Assembly: GCF_014268815.2 (NCBI RefSeq)
Contig: NZ_JABWRE020000001.1
Location: 4,717,001 to 4,781,000 of the forward strand
DNA from: Pseudomonas urmiensis
GTDB lineage: Bacteria > Pseudomonadota > Gammaproteobacteria > Pseudomonadales > Pseudomonadaceae
Length of the DNA: 64,000 bases
Direction: 5' to 3'
The notes beneath the pieces are model-generated. The model made no database searches and had not been told where the DNA came from. It saw only the letters and a list, made by a program, of their open reading frames with translations. The translations under genes were made by a program, and so were the position numbers. Positions 30,205-38,878 of this stretch are shown one piece after another (positions within the stretch are counted from its first letter, which is position 1; each line of letters starts with the position of its first letter).

Positions 30205-31134
30205 CTACTTGCCCTCACAATCAAGCTGCAGATTCGCCTGGGTGATATTGCTCTGAGCCGGCACGCTGCGGGTCAGCCAGACGTTGCCGCCAATGGTCGA
30301 GCCCTTGCCGATGGTGATACGCCCGAGAATAGTCGCCCCGGCATAGATCACCACATCGTCCTCGACAATCGGGTGGCGTGGATGGCCCTTGTGCAGCGTT
30401 CCCGACTCATCCGCCGGGAAGCGCTTGGCGCCCAAGGTCACCGCCTGATAAATGCGCACCCGCTCGCCGATGATCGCCGTCTCACCGATCACCACACCCG
30501 TGCCGTGGTCGATGAAGAAGCTCGGGCCAATCTGCGCGCCTGGGTGAATATCGATACCCGTGGCCGAATGCGCCAGCTCCGAACTGATCCGCGCCAGCAG
30601 CGGCAGGCCAGCCTGGTACAAATGATGAGCCAAGCGATGGTGGATGATCGCCAGGATACCGGGGTAGCACAGCAGTACTTCGTCGACGCTGCGCGCTGCC
30701 GGGTCGCCGTGGTAGGCAGCCAGCACATCGGTATCGAGCAGCACCCGCAAGGCCGGCAGCGCGGCGGCGAAGTCCTGGATCAAGCGCAGGGCATGGGCAT
30801 CGACGTCGCTCAGGTCGGTCTTGCCCTGGCGCGTGGCGTACCGCAGTTCCAGCCGGGCCTGGGTCAATAGCGAGGTCAGCGCTGCGTCGAGGGTGTGGCC
30901 GACGTAGAAGTCCTCGCTCTCTTCGCGCAAGTCCACCGGACCCAAGCGCATGGGGAACAGTGCGCCACACAGCTGCTCGAGGATCTGCCTAACCGCTTCA
31001 CGCGACGGCAACTCACGGCCGCCCTGCTCGCCGCTGCTGCGGCCATTGCGGGTTCGCCACTGCTCGCGCGCGCCGCGCAAGCCGCTGACGATGCTGTGCA
31101 GTTGCCAATGCCCTGGGGATGGTTTTTCGCTCAC
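30205..31134 (-). CDS. epsC: Serine O-acetyltransferase, EpsC type
   Basis: Makes O-acetylserine, the acceptor for sulfide in cysteine synthesis. The 309-residue protein has an N-terminal helical region and a C-terminal left-handed beta-helix of hexapeptide repeats (GIDIHPGAQIGPSFFIDHGTGVVIGETAIIGERV); DHGTGVVIGET contains the catalytic His. I use the GTG at 31134 (MSEKPSPGHWQ), preceded by CCAGGAG; the longer open frame runs back through REP sequence and is not coding. It is divergent from the cystine importer genes, a sensible pairing for cysteine supply. Confidence 0.93.
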   Translation of the reverse strand: MSEKPSPGHWQLHSIVSGLRGAREQWRTRNGRSSGEQGGRELPSREAVRQILEQLCGALFPMRLGPVDLREESEDFYVGHTLDAALTSLLTQARLELRYATRQGKTDLSDVDAHALRLIQDFAAALPALRVLLDTDVLAAYHGDPAARSVDEVLLCYPGILAIIHHRLAHHLYQAGLPLLARISSELAHSATGIDIHPGAQIGPSFFIDHGTGVVIGETAIIGERVRIYQAVTLGAKRFPADESGTLHKGHPRHPIVEDDVVIYAGATILGRITIGKGSTIGGNVWLTRSVPAQSNITQANLQLDCEGK

Positions 31135-31232
31135 GGTGGTCTCCTGGCTGGCGGGATTTTTCTGAAAAAGTACAAGGTATGTGGACAGGCGGAGCGGGTT
31201 TGGCCTTTGATCGTGTTGGGGAATTCGAAATC

Positions 31233-31275
31233 GCCATCGCGGGGCAAGCCCGCTCCCACGTTGCGCTCCCACGTT
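31233..31275. repeat. Single REP copy with duplicated tail
   Basis: ATCGCGGGGCAAGCCCGCTC followed by CCACGTTG and a second CGCTCCCACGTT. No inverted partner is present. Confidence 0.85.
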
Positions 31276-31333
31276 AAGCTGGCGGCGCCTGTGATCACTC
31301 TACGGCAAATAACCCTCTTGGAAAAAACAACGC

Positions 31334-31343
31334 TTTATTCCAT
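31334..31343 (+). promoter_or_regulatory. YTTATTCCAY motif, copy between epsC and tcyJ
   Basis: TTTATTCCAT, 173 bp upstream of tcyJ and 200 bp upstream of epsC; identical to the ssuE and atsB copies. Confidence 0.42.
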
Positions 31344-31515
31344 CCTGCGCTAAGTCGGGCATAAGCAGCACTGACGGACTACCCTCAGAGCTGCCTGATC
31401 ACTGACAAAAATTATCAATGGGAATAACAAAATAAGTTTTTATTATTTCCAGGCCTATACAGCCCACCCCTATAGTCGCCACCCACCACTTCCACAACAA
31501 GCGCGGGGCTCTGAC

Positions 31516-32310
31516 ATGTCGAAATTCGCCAAACCGCTACTCAACGCCAGCCTGGCCATCCTGCTGGGCACCGGTCTGCTCAGCCAGGCCTTCGCCGGTG
31601 AGCAGCTCAAGACCATCAAGGACAAAGGCGTGCTCAGCGTCGGCCTCGAAGGCACCTACCCGCCCTTCAGCTTCCAGGACGAAAACGGCAAGCTGGCCGG
31701 CTTTGAAGTCGAGCTGTCCGAGCTGCTGGCCAAGGAGCTGGGGGTCAAGGCCAAGATCCAGCCGACCAAGTGGGATGGCATCCTCGCTGCCCTCGAGTCC
31801 AAACGTTTGGACGTGGTGATCAACCAGGTGACCATCTCCGAAGAGCGCAAGAAGAAGTACGACTTCTCCGAGCCCTACACCGTGTCCGGCATCCAGGCGC
31901 TGATCCTGAAGAAGAAGGCCGCAGACCTGAAAATCGAGAGCGCCCAAGACCTGGCCGGCAAGAAGGTCGGCGTAGGCCTGGGCACCAACTACGAGCAATG
32001 GGTCAAGCAAGACGTGCCCAAAGCCGAAGTGCGCACCTACGAAGACGATCCAACCAAGTTCGCCGACCTGCGCAATGGTCGTATCGATGCGATCCTGGTC
32101 GACCGCCTTGCCGCCCTGGAATACGCCCAGAAAGCCAAGGACACCGCGCTGGCGGGTGAGGCGTTCTCGCGCCTGGAGTCGGGCGTGGCCCTGCGCAAAG
32201 GCGAGCCGGAACTGCTCGACGCGATCAACAAGGCGCTGGACAAACTCAAGGCCGACGGCACCCTGGCCAAGCTGTCCGAGAAGTACTTTGGCGCTGACGT
32301 GACTAAATGA
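31516..32310 (+). CDS. tcyJ: Cystine-binding periplasmic protein
   Basis: Family 3 solute-binding protein of 264 residues (FliY/TcyJ type). A signal peptide ends at SQAFA, before GEQLKTIKDKGVLSVGLEGTYPPFSF. Ligand-site motifs include EGTYPPFSF, DVVINQVTISEERKKKYDFSEPY and GLGTNYEQWV. It delivers cystine, or possibly diaminopimelate-like compounds, to the permease that follows with a 4-bp overlap. Confidence 0.92.
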   Translation: MSKFAKPLLNASLAILLGTGLLSQAFAGEQLKTIKDKGVLSVGLEGTYPPFSFQDENGKLAGFEVELSELLAKELGVKAKIQPTKWDGILAALESKRLDVVINQVTISEERKKKYDFSEPYTVSGIQALILKKKAADLKIESAQDLAGKKVGVGLGTNYEQWVKQDVPKAEVRTYEDDPTKFADLRNGRIDAILVDRLAALEYAQKAKDTALAGEAFSRLESGVALRKGEPELLDAINKALDKLKADGTLAKLSEKYFGADVTK

Positions 32311-32975
32311 TTGAAGAAAGCCTGCAACTGGTAGCCGATTCAGCGCCCTTCCTGCTCAAGGGCGCAGGCTACACCGTGCTGCTCAGCGTTGGTGGCATGT
32401 TCTTCGGCCTGGTCCTGGGCTTTGCCCTGGCCCTGATGCGTTTGTCGAAGATCTTGCCGCTGAACTGGCTGGCGCGCATCTACGTATCGTTCTTCCGTGG
32501 CACACCGCTGTTGGTGCAGCTGTTCGTGATCTACTTCGGCTTGCCACAGATCGGCATCGAGCTCGATCCGATCCCGGCTTCGCTGATTGGCCTGTCGCTG
32601 AACATGGCGGCGTATATCTGCGAAATCCTCCGTGCGGCGATCTCCTCGATCGACCGTGGCCAGTGGGAAGCCTGCGCCAGCATCGGCATGACCCGCACCC
32701 AGGCGATGCGCCGGGCGATCCTGCCGCAAGCCATGCGCACCGCCCTGCCGCCGCTGGGCAACAGCTTCATTTCGCTGGTCAAGGACACCGCCCTGGCGGC
32801 GACCATCCAGGTCCCCGAGCTGTTCCGCCAAGCGCAGTTGATCACCGCGCGCACGTTCGAAGTGTTCACCATGTACCTGGCCGTGGCAGTGGTCTACTGG
32901 ATACTCTGCACGATCCTTGCGCACTTCCAGAACCGCATGGAAGCGCGGGTCAACCAGCATGACCAGGAGCACTGA
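32307..32975 (+). CDS. tcyL: Cystine ABC transporter permease
   Basis: HisMQ-type amino-acid permease of 222 residues with about five helices: FFRGTPLLVQLFVIYFGLP is the conserved entry motif, and the EAA loop is EACASIGMTRTQAMRRAILPQAM. It overlaps tcyJ by 4 bp and is followed after 2 bp by tcyN. Confidence 0.92.
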   Translation: MIEESLQLVADSAPFLLKGAGYTVLLSVGGMFFGLVLGFALALMRLSKILPLNWLARIYVSFFRGTPLLVQLFVIYFGLPQIGIELDPIPASLIGLSLNMAAYICEILRAAISSIDRGQWEACASIGMTRTQAMRRAILPQAMRTALPPLGNSFISLVKDTALAATIQVPELFRQAQLITARTFEVFTMYLAVAVVYWILCTILAHFQNRMEARVNQHDQEH

Positions 32976-32977
32976 AG

Positions 32978-33739
32978 ATGATCGTAGTAGAAGGCCTGAC
33001 CAAGCGGTTCAAAGGCCAGACCGTACTCAACGGGATCGACCTGACCGTACAGCCCGGCGAAGTCATTGCCATCATCGGCCCGAGTGGCTCGGGCAAGACC
33101 ACCTTCCTGCGCTGCCTCAACCTGCTGGAAACACCCGATGCCGGACGCATCCAGATCGGCGACATCAACATCGATGCCAATCGTCCGCTGGGCGGCCAGC
33201 AGAGTGCGATCCGCCGGCTGCGCCAACAGGCCGGGTTCGTGTTCCAGAGCTTCAACCTGTTCCCGCACCGCACCGCCCTGGAGAACGTCATCGAAGGGCC
33301 ATTGGTGGTCAAGAAGACGCCGCGTGACAAGGCTGTCGAGCTAGGGCGGCGCTTGCTGGCCAAGGTCGGCCTGGCGGGCAAGGAAGACGCTTACCCACGG
33401 CGCTTGTCGGGTGGCCAGCAGCAACGGGTGGCGATTGCCCGGGCCTTGGCCATGGAGCCGGACGTGATCCTGTTCGACGAGCCGACATCAGCGCTCGACC
33501 CGGAGTTGGTCGGCGAGGTGCTGGAAACCATCCGCGGCCTGGCCGAAGAGAAGCGCACGATGATTATCGTCACCCACGAGATGAGCTTTGCCCGGGATGT
33601 GGCGAATCGGGTGATCTTCTTCGACAAGGGGGTAATCGTCGAACAAGGGGAAGCCAAGGCGTTGTTTGCCAATCCGAAGGAAGAACGCACGCGACAGTTC
33701 TTGCGTAAGTTCTTGGGGACGGCGGCCTCGCAAGACTAA
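32978..33739 (+). CDS. tcyN: Cystine ABC transporter ATPase
   Basis: Polar amino-acid importer ATPase of 253 residues. Walker [10 protein letters not shown], signature LSGGQQQRVAIARAL, Walker B VILFDEPTSALDPELVGEVL, H-loop IIVTHEMSFARDV. Third gene of the cystine importer operon; followed by a REP pair. Confidence 0.94.
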   Translation: MIVVEGLTKRFKGQTVLNGIDLTVQPGEVIAIIGPSGSGKTTFLRCLNLLETPDAGRIQIGDINIDANRPLGGQQSAIRRLRQQAGFVFQSFNLFPHRTALENVIEGPLVVKKTPRDKAVELGRRLLAKVGLAGKEDAYPRRLSGGQQQRVAIARALAMEPDVILFDEPTSALDPELVGEVLETIRGLAEEKRTMIIVTHEMSFARDVANRVIFFDKGVIVEQGEAKALFANPKEERTRQFLRKFLGTAASQD

Positions 33740-33755
33740 CCACCTGTTGATCTGA

Positions 33756-33830
33756 GCGTGGGAGCGGGCTTGCCCCGCGATAGCGTCGGTGAATTCACTG
33801 GCGCTATCGCGGGGCAAGCCCGCTCCCACG
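33756..33830. repeat. Inverted REP pair
   Basis: Facing REP copies (CGCGATAGCG and CGCTATCGCG inner arms) around GTCGGTGAATTCACTG, directly after tcyN. Confidence 0.93.
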
Positions 33831-33985
33831 TTCGTTTCACGGCCAGAAAACTGCTTCTATTTATATTCCAAAAGGTTAGTTCATAAAGTTTTTATAAGCG
33901 AATAGGGTATATGCACCGGACCACCGGACCAACAAACGTCTGTCGCCACCACCACCCGCGACACAGCCACTTTGTGAGGTAAGGA
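33831..33985 (+). promoter_or_regulatory. Upstream region of the sfnB-like operon
   Basis: AT-rich from 33855 to 33915, with TTATATTCCA (one base off the shared sulfur motif) and ATAAAGTTTTTATAAG, which shares AAGTTTTTAT with the tcyJ promoter region. Possible -10 elements lie around AATAGGGTATAT near 33900-33912. Confidence 0.4.
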
Positions 33986-34054
33986 ATGGTCAGGATCACA
34001 ATCACCCCAGTGCATAACGCCAGGGCATTGAGTGCAGCCAAGGAGCGGTACTGA
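33986..34054 (+). CDS. Possible 22-residue leader peptide upstream of sfnB-like gene
   Basis: Short ORF starting MVRITITPVH and ending AAKERY, with GAGG 6 bp before the ATG. Its TGA overlaps the ATG of the following sfnB-like gene by one base (TGATG), and that gene's AAGGAG lies inside the short ORF. This layout is typical of translational coupling. It has no Cys or Met run that would suggest classical attenuation. Whether the peptide itself is made or matters is not shown. Confidence 0.45.
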   Translation: MVRITITPVHNARALSAAKERY

Positions 34055-35295
34055 TGTCCAGCCAGCCAGAAACCCTATTCGCCAGCGACCTCGACAGCTC
34101 GCCGCTGCTGTTGCCTGCCAAGATCCTGCGCAATGACGCCGAAGCCCTGCAGGCCGCCCACGAACTTGCCCAAGTTGCCCGCCAGCAGGCAGCCCGCCGC
34201 GACCAGCAGCGCAAACTGCCTTGGGCCGAAATCGAGCTGTTCACCCGCAGCGGCCTGGGCAGCATCAGCATTCCCAAGGCCTTCGGTGGCCCGGATGTTT
34301 CTTTTGAAACCGTCGCCGAAGTGTTTCGCATCATCAGCGCCGCCGACCCTGCGTTGGGGCAGATCCCGCAAAACCAGTTCGGCATGCTCCAGCTGCTGCG
34401 CCTGACCGCCACCGAGGCTCAACAAGCGCTGATTTTCCGCTGCGTGCTCGACGGCTGGCGCATCGGCAATGCCGGGCCTGAGCGCGGCAGCAAAGACACC
34501 CTGACCCTCAAGGCGCGAATCAGCCGCGATGGCGAGGGCTATCGCATCACTGGTGAGAAGTTCTACTCCACGGGGGCGCTGTTCGCCCACTGGGTGGCAG
34601 TCAAGGCCCTAGATGACGAGGGCCGCCAGCGCCTGGCGTTCGTTCGCCGTGGCAGCCCTGGCTTGCGTATCGTCGACGACTGGTCCGGCTTTGGCCAACG
34701 CACCACGGCCAGCGGCACGGTGCTGCTCGACCAGGTGCCGGTGGACGCGGAACTGGTGATCGACAACTGGCGCCAGCGCGACCTGCCGAACATCCAGGGC
34801 GCAGCTTCGCAGTTGATCCAGGCCGCGATCGACGCCGGTATCGCCGAAGCGGCCATCGATGATGCAATCAGCTTCGTGCGTGACAAATCGCGGCCGTTCA
34901 TCGATGCCAATGTCGAGCGCGCCAGCGACGACCCTTACGTGATCGCCGACATCGGCCGCCTCAAGCTCGAACTGCACGCCGCCGAGGCGCTGCTGCGCAG
35001 GGCTGCGCGGGTGCTCGATGAGGTCAATGCCGGGGAGATCGATGCAGACGCCGCCGCGCGCGCCTCGATTGCCGTGGCGCAAGCCAAGGTGCTCACCACC
35101 GAGATCGCCCTGCAGGCCAGCGAGAAGCTGTTCGAGCTTGCCGGCAGCCGCGCCAGCTTGGCCGAGTTCAATCTCGATCGGCATTGGCGCAATGCCCGCG
35201 TGCACACCCTGCACGATCCAGTGCGCTGGAAGTATCACGCGATTGGTGCCTGCCACCTGAACGGCACCCGTCCTGCCCGACATTCCTGGATCTGA
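34054..35295 (+). CDS. SfnB/DszC-like flavin-dependent monooxygenase (sulfur acquisition)
   Basis: Acyl-CoA-dehydrogenase-fold flavoprotein of 413 residues, of the SfnB/DszC group that oxygenates organosulfur compounds with reduced flavin. Typical segments are LFTRSGLGSISIPKAFGG, DPALGQIPQNQFG, the flavin-contacting RITGEKFYSTGALFAHW, and the C-terminal DRHWRNARVHTLHDPVRWKYHAIG that marks the DszC/SfnB branch rather than true acyl-CoA dehydrogenases. AAGGAG lies 8 bp before the ATG. First full gene of a run that continues with a paralogue, an LLM monooxygenase and metQNI, suggesting sulfone or sulfide use; the exact substrate is unknown. Confidence 0.88.
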   Translation: MSSQPETLFASDLDSSPLLLPAKILRNDAEALQAAHELAQVARQQAARRDQQRKLPWAEIELFTRSGLGSISIPKAFGGPDVSFETVAEVFRIISAADPALGQIPQNQFGMLQLLRLTATEAQQALIFRCVLDGWRIGNAGPERGSKDTLTLKARISRDGEGYRITGEKFYSTGALFAHWVAVKALDDEGRQRLAFVRRGSPGLRIVDDWSGFGQRTTASGTVLLDQVPVDAELVIDNWRQRDLPNIQGAASQLIQAAIDAGIAEAAIDDAISFVRDKSRPFIDANVERASDDPYVIADIGRLKLELHAAEALLRRAARVLDEVNAGEIDADAAARASIAVAQAKVLTTEIALQASEKLFELAGSRASLAEFNLDRHWRNARVHTLHDPVRWKYHAIGACHLNGTRPARHSWI

Positions 35296-35305
35296 GTGAG
35301 CGCCT

Positions 35306-35424
35306 GGGGCCGCTGTGCGGCCCTTGGCGGGTAAACCCGCTCCCACAGGGACCGCGCCGCCCTTGAAGACGGCGCTGTACCTGTGGGAGCGGGCTTGCCC
35401 GCGAAGGGCTGCGCAAGCGGCCCC
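35306..35424. repeat. Inverted REP pair (variant arms)
   Basis: Same long-arm class as 6438-6557: GGGGCCGCTGTGCGGCCC on the left, GGGCTGCGCAAGCGGCCCC on the right. It fills the gap between the two sfnB-like genes. Confidence 0.9.
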
Positions 35425-35442
35425 AAGGCCCCGGAGAACACT

Positions 35443-36696
35443 ATGAACGCAGCAGTCATCAGCAGCGACGCTCAAGCCCTGGCCGTCGCCGAACACATCG
35501 CCCAGCAATTGCGCAAAGACAGCGCCCTGCGCGACCGCGAGCGCCGCCAGCCACACGCCGAACTGGAACTGTTCACCCGCTCCGGCCTGTGGGCCATCAG
35601 CGTGCCCAAGGCCTTCGGCGGCGCCGGCGTATCCAACGTCACCCTGGCCAAGGTCATCACCCGTATCGCCCAAGCCGACGCCTCGCTCGGGCAGATCCCC
35701 CAAAACCACTTCTACGCCCTGGAAGTGCTGCGAGTGAACGGCAGCCCCGAACAACAGCAACGCCTGTACGGCGAAGTGCTGGCCGGTCGACGCTTCGGCA
35801 ACGCCCTGGCTGAACTGGGCACCAAGACCGCCCACGACCGCACCACCCGACTGAGCCGTGACGGCGACGGTTACCGGATCAACGGCCGCAAGTTCTATTC
35901 CACCGGCGCCCTCTATGCGCAACGTATCCCCACCTCGGTGATCGATGACGACGGCGTCCAGCAACTGGCGTTCGTCCCCGCCGACGCGCCGGGCGTGCAG
36001 GTGATCGACGATTGGAGCGGCTTCGGCCAGCGTACCACCGGCAGCGGTTCGGTGGTGTTCGACAACGTGTTCGTCGCCGCCGCTGACGTGGTGCCATTCC
36101 AGAGCGCCTTCGAGCGCCCGACCACCGTCGGCCCGCTGGCGCAGATCCTCCATGCGGCAATCGACACTGGCATCGCCCGCGCCGCCTTCGAAGACGCCCT
36201 GCACTTCGTCCGTACCCGCAGCCGGCCATGGGTCGACTCGGGCCAGGACAAAGCCAGCGACGATCCACTGACCCTGAAAAGCTTCGGCCACCTGTCGATC
36301 CGCCTGCACGCCACCGAGGCCTTGCTCGAACGCGCCGGCGAATACCTCGACCGCGCCGCAGCAGCAGTCACAGTCACAGCCTCAGCCTCAGCCTCAGCCT
36401 CAGCAGCCAACGTGGGAGCGGGCTTGCCCCGCGATGAATCCGCCACCGATCTGGTCGCCGCCGCCTCCATCGCCGTAGCCGAAGCCCGCGCGATCAGCAC
36501 CGAAATCTCCCTGGCCGCCAGCACCACCCTGTTCGAACTGGCCGGCAGCCAGGCCACCCTGGCCGAGCACAACCTCGACCGCCACTGGCGCAACGCCCGC
36601 GTGCACACCCTGCACGACCCAGTGCGCTGGAAGTACCACGCCATCGGCAACTACTACCTCAACCAGGTCAATCCACCCCGTCGAGGGACCCTCTGA
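35443..36696 (+). CDS. SfnB/DszC-like monooxygenase with in-frame REP-derived insert
   Basis: Paralogue of the preceding gene, 417 residues from the ATG at 35443 (the open frame upstream runs through REP sequence). It shares LFTRSGLWAISVPKAFGG, ADASLGQIPQNHF, RINGRKFYSTGALYA and the C-terminal DRHWRNARVHTLHDPVRWKYHAIG. Between LDRAAAA and AASIAV it carries about 23 extra residues compared with its neighbour: a low-complexity ASASASAS stretch encoded by four GCCTCA repeats, then VGAGLPRD encoded by a REP core at 36411-36435. The frame stays open, so the gene is probably functional, the insert lying between C-terminal helices. Its TGA overlaps the next ATG by one base. Confidence 0.88.
   Translation: MNAAVISSDAQALAVAEHIAQQLRKDSALRDRERRQPHAELELFTRSGLWAISVPKAFGGAGVSNVTLAKVITRIAQADASLGQIPQNHFYALEVLRVNGSPEQQQRLYGEVLAGRRFGNALAELGTKTAHDRTTRLSRDGDGYRINGRKFYSTGALYAQRIPTSVIDDDGVQQLAFVPADAPGVQVIDDWSGFGQRTTGSGSVVFDNVFVAAADVVPFQSAFERPTTVGPLAQILHAAIDTGIARAAFEDALHFVRTRSRPWVDSGQDKASDDPLTLKSFGHLSIRLHATEALLERAGEYLDRAAAAVTVTASASASASAANVGAGLPRDESATDLVAAASIAVAEARAISTEISLAASTTLFELAGSQATLAEHNLDRHWRNARVHTLHDPVRWKYHAIGNYYLNQVNPPRRGTL
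36379..36435. repeat. GCCTCA microsatellite and REP core inside a coding sequence
   Basis: Four GCCTCA hexamers (36379-36402), then one REP copy (CGTGGGAGCGGGCTTGCC onward, 36411-36435), all in frame within the second sfnB-like gene. It is the only REP in this window that lies inside a gene. Confidence 0.93.
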
Positions 36697-38084
36697 TGAG
36701 CAAGCAGATCCTGCTCAATGCCTTCAACATGAACTGCATTGGCCATATCAACCACGGCCTGTGGACGCATCCGCGCGACACCTCGACTCAATACAAGTCG
36801 CTGGAGTACTGGACCGACCTGGCCAAGCTGCTTGAGCGCGGGCTGTTCGACGGGCTGTTCATCGCCGATATCGTCGGCACCTATGACGTCTACGGGCAAT
36901 CGGTCGAGGTGCCGCTCAAAGAGTCGATCCAGCTGCCGGTCAACGACCCACTGCTGCTGGTCTCGGCGATGGCCGCCGTGACCCGCCACCTGGGCTTCGG
37001 CCTGACCGCCAACCTCACCTACGAGGCGCCGTATCTGTTCGCTCGGCGGCTTTCCACCCTGGATCATTTGAGCAACGGCCGGGTCGGCTGGAACATCGTC
37101 ACCGGCTACCTGGACAGCGCCGCGCGCGCCATGGGCCTGGACCAGCAGCCCGAGCACGACCGGCGCTACGACCAGGCCGACGAATACCTGCACGTGCTGT
37201 ACAAGCTGCTCGAAGGCAGCTGGGACGACGACGCCGTGGTCGCAGACCGCGAGCAGCGCGTGTATGCCCGGCCCGACAAAGTGCGCAAGGTCGAGCACCA
37301 CGGCGAGTTCTACAAGGTCGAGGGCTATCACCTCTGCGAGCCGTCGCCGCAGCGCACGCCGGTACTGTTCCAGGCCGGCAGCTCGCCACGTGGCCTGGCC
37401 TTCGCTGGCAACCACGCCGAATGTGTCTTCATCAGCGGCCAGGACAAGCCCGCCACCCGCGCCCAGGTCGACAAGGTACGCGCCGCAGCCCAGGCAGCAG
37501 GCCGCGATCCGCAGGCGGTCAAGGTGTTCATGGGGATCACGGTCATCGTCGCCGCCACTGAACAACAAGCGCACGCCAAGCATGCCGAATACGTGCGCTA
37601 CGCCAGCCCAGAAGCGGGTGTCGCGCACTTTGCCAGTTCCACCGGGATCGACTTTGCCGCCTATGGGCTGGACGAGCCGATCGGCTTTACCAAGGGCAAC
37701 GCCATCCAGTCGGCCACGCGCCAACTGCAAGACAGCGCCTGGACCCGCCGCCGCCTGCTGGATCAGCACGCCCTCGGGGGGCGCTATGTGACTCTGATCG
37801 GCACCGCTGAACAAGTTGCCGACGAGCTGATCGCCTGGATCGACGAGACCGGTCTGGACGGCTTCAACCTGACCCGCACTGTCACCCCGGAAAGCTACGA
37901 GGACTTCATCGAGCTGGTCGTCCCCGAGCTGCAACGCCGTGGCCGTTACAAGACCGCCTACCAAGCCGGCAGCCTGCGCGAAAAACTGTTCGCCAGCGAC
38001 CTGCCGCACCTGCCCGCCGACCATCCCGGCGCCAGCTACCGCAACCCTACCCCTGCCCCGACTGGAGCCCTGCACCATGCTTGA
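36696..38084 (+). CDS. LLM-class FMNH2-dependent monooxygenase (NtaA/SnaA/DszA family)
   Basis: Luciferase-like monooxygenase of 462 residues, the size of NtaA/DszA/DmoA-type enzymes rather than SsuD. Key stretches are NAFNMNCIGHINHGLWTHPRD, FDGLFIADIVGTYDVYG, LSNGRVGWNIVTGYLDSAARAMG and FQAGSSPRGLAFAGNHAECVF. Enzymes of this family use FMNH2 from a separate reductase to open C-S or C-N bonds. The ATG overlaps the preceding stop (TGATG), with GAGGGA 7 bp upstream. Together with two SfnB-like proteins and a MetQNI importer, it likely desulfurizes a sulfone, sulfide or sulfonate; the substrate is not known. No dedicated flavin reductase gene is adjacent. Confidence 0.9.
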   Translation: MSKQILLNAFNMNCIGHINHGLWTHPRDTSTQYKSLEYWTDLAKLLERGLFDGLFIADIVGTYDVYGQSVEVPLKESIQLPVNDPLLLVSAMAAVTRHLGFGLTANLTYEAPYLFARRLSTLDHLSNGRVGWNIVTGYLDSAARAMGLDQQPEHDRRYDQADEYLHVLYKLLEGSWDDDAVVADREQRVYARPDKVRKVEHHGEFYKVEGYHLCEPSPQRTPVLFQAGSSPRGLAFAGNHAECVFISGQDKPATRAQVDKVRAAAQAAGRDPQAVKVFMGITVIVAATEQQAHAKHAEYVRYASPEAGVAHFASSTGIDFAAYGLDEPIGFTKGNAIQSATRQLQDSAWTRRRLLDQHALGGRYVTLIGTAEQVADELIAWIDETGLDGFNLTRTVTPESYEDFIELVVPELQRRGRYKTAYQAGSLREKLFASDLPHLPADHPGASYRNPTPAPTGALHHA

Positions 38085-38877
38085 TAAATTGTTCCGCCCC
38101 GTCGCGGCCGCTGTGTTGTCCCTGGGTATCGCCGCCACTGTGTTGGCCGCCGAACCGCTGAAAATCGGCACCACCGCCGCCTTCGCCATCCCGCTGGAAG
38201 CCGCCGTGGAAGAAGCCCACAAGCAAGGCCTGGAGGTGAAGCTGATCGAATTCAGCGACTGGATCGCACCCAATGTCAGCCTCAACAGCGGCGACATCGA
38301 CCTGAATTACTTCCAGCACATCCCGTTCCTGGAAAACGCCAAGGCCGCTGCCGGTTTTGACCTGGTGCCCTATAAGCCGGGGATCATCAACAACGTCGGT
38401 TTGTATTCGAAAAAGTACAAGAGCTTCGCCGAGCTGCCTGAAGGCGCCAGCGTGGCCATCGCCAACGACCCGATCAACAGCGGCCGTGGCTTGCAGCTGC
38501 TGGCCAAGGCTGGGCTGATCAGCCTCAAGCCAGGCGTTGGCTACGAGGCCACCGAGGATGACATCGTCGCCAACCCGAAGAAGCTGAAAATCCTTCAGGT
38601 CGAGGCGGTGCAACTGGTGCGCGCCTATGACGATGCCGATCTGGTCCAGGGCTACCCGGCCTACATCCGCCTGGCCAACACCTTCGACGCCACCTCGGCG
38701 CTGCTGTTCGATGGCCTGGAGAACAAGGAGTACGTGATCCAGTTCGTCATCCGCCCACAATCGAAGGACGATCCACGCCTGGCCAAGTTCGTCGATATCT
38801 ATCAGCACTCCCCGGCCGTACGCGAAGCGCTGAACAAAGCCCATGGCAGCCTCTACCAGGCCGGCTGGGAAGGCTGA
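38077..38877 (+). CDS. metQ: MetQ-family methionine-binding protein
   Basis: NlpA/MetQ-type binding protein of 266 residues. The N-terminus has a signal peptide (hydrophobic [15 protein letters not shown], before [17 protein letters not shown]), but no lipobox cysteine, unlike the lipoproteins usual in this family. Ligand-site segments [11 protein letters not shown] and [23 protein letters not shown] are intact. It overlaps the monooxygenase gene by 8 bp, so it belongs to that operon and may bind methionine, methionine oxides or the substrate of the enzymes upstream. Confidence 0.9.
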   Translation: MLDKLFRPVAAAVLSLGIAATVLAAEPLKIGTTAAFAIPLEAAVEEAHKQGLEVKLIEFSDWIAPNVSLNSGDIDLNYFQHIPFLENAKAAAGFDLVPYKPGIINNVGLYSKKYKSFAELPEGASVAIANDPINSGRGLQLLAKAGLISLKPGVGYEATEDDIVANPKKLKILQVEAVQLVRAYDDADLVQGYPAYIRLANTFDATSALLFDGLENKEYVIQFVIRPQSKDDPRLAKFVDIYQHSPAVREALNKAHGSLYQAGWEG

Positions 38878-38878
38878 C

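Larger units (their letters stand above)
31135..31515. promoter_or_regulatory. Divergent upstream region of epsC and the cystine importer
   Basis: 381 bp. Contains a single REP copy with a duplicated CGCTCCCACGTT tail (31233-31275), a YTTATTCCAY motif at 31334, an AT-rich tract at 31405-31450 (ATAACAAAATAAGTTTTTAT), and a likely -10 TATAGT at 31471-31476 for tcyJ. The -35 is weak, as is usual for activator-dependent promoters. Confidence 0.48.
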
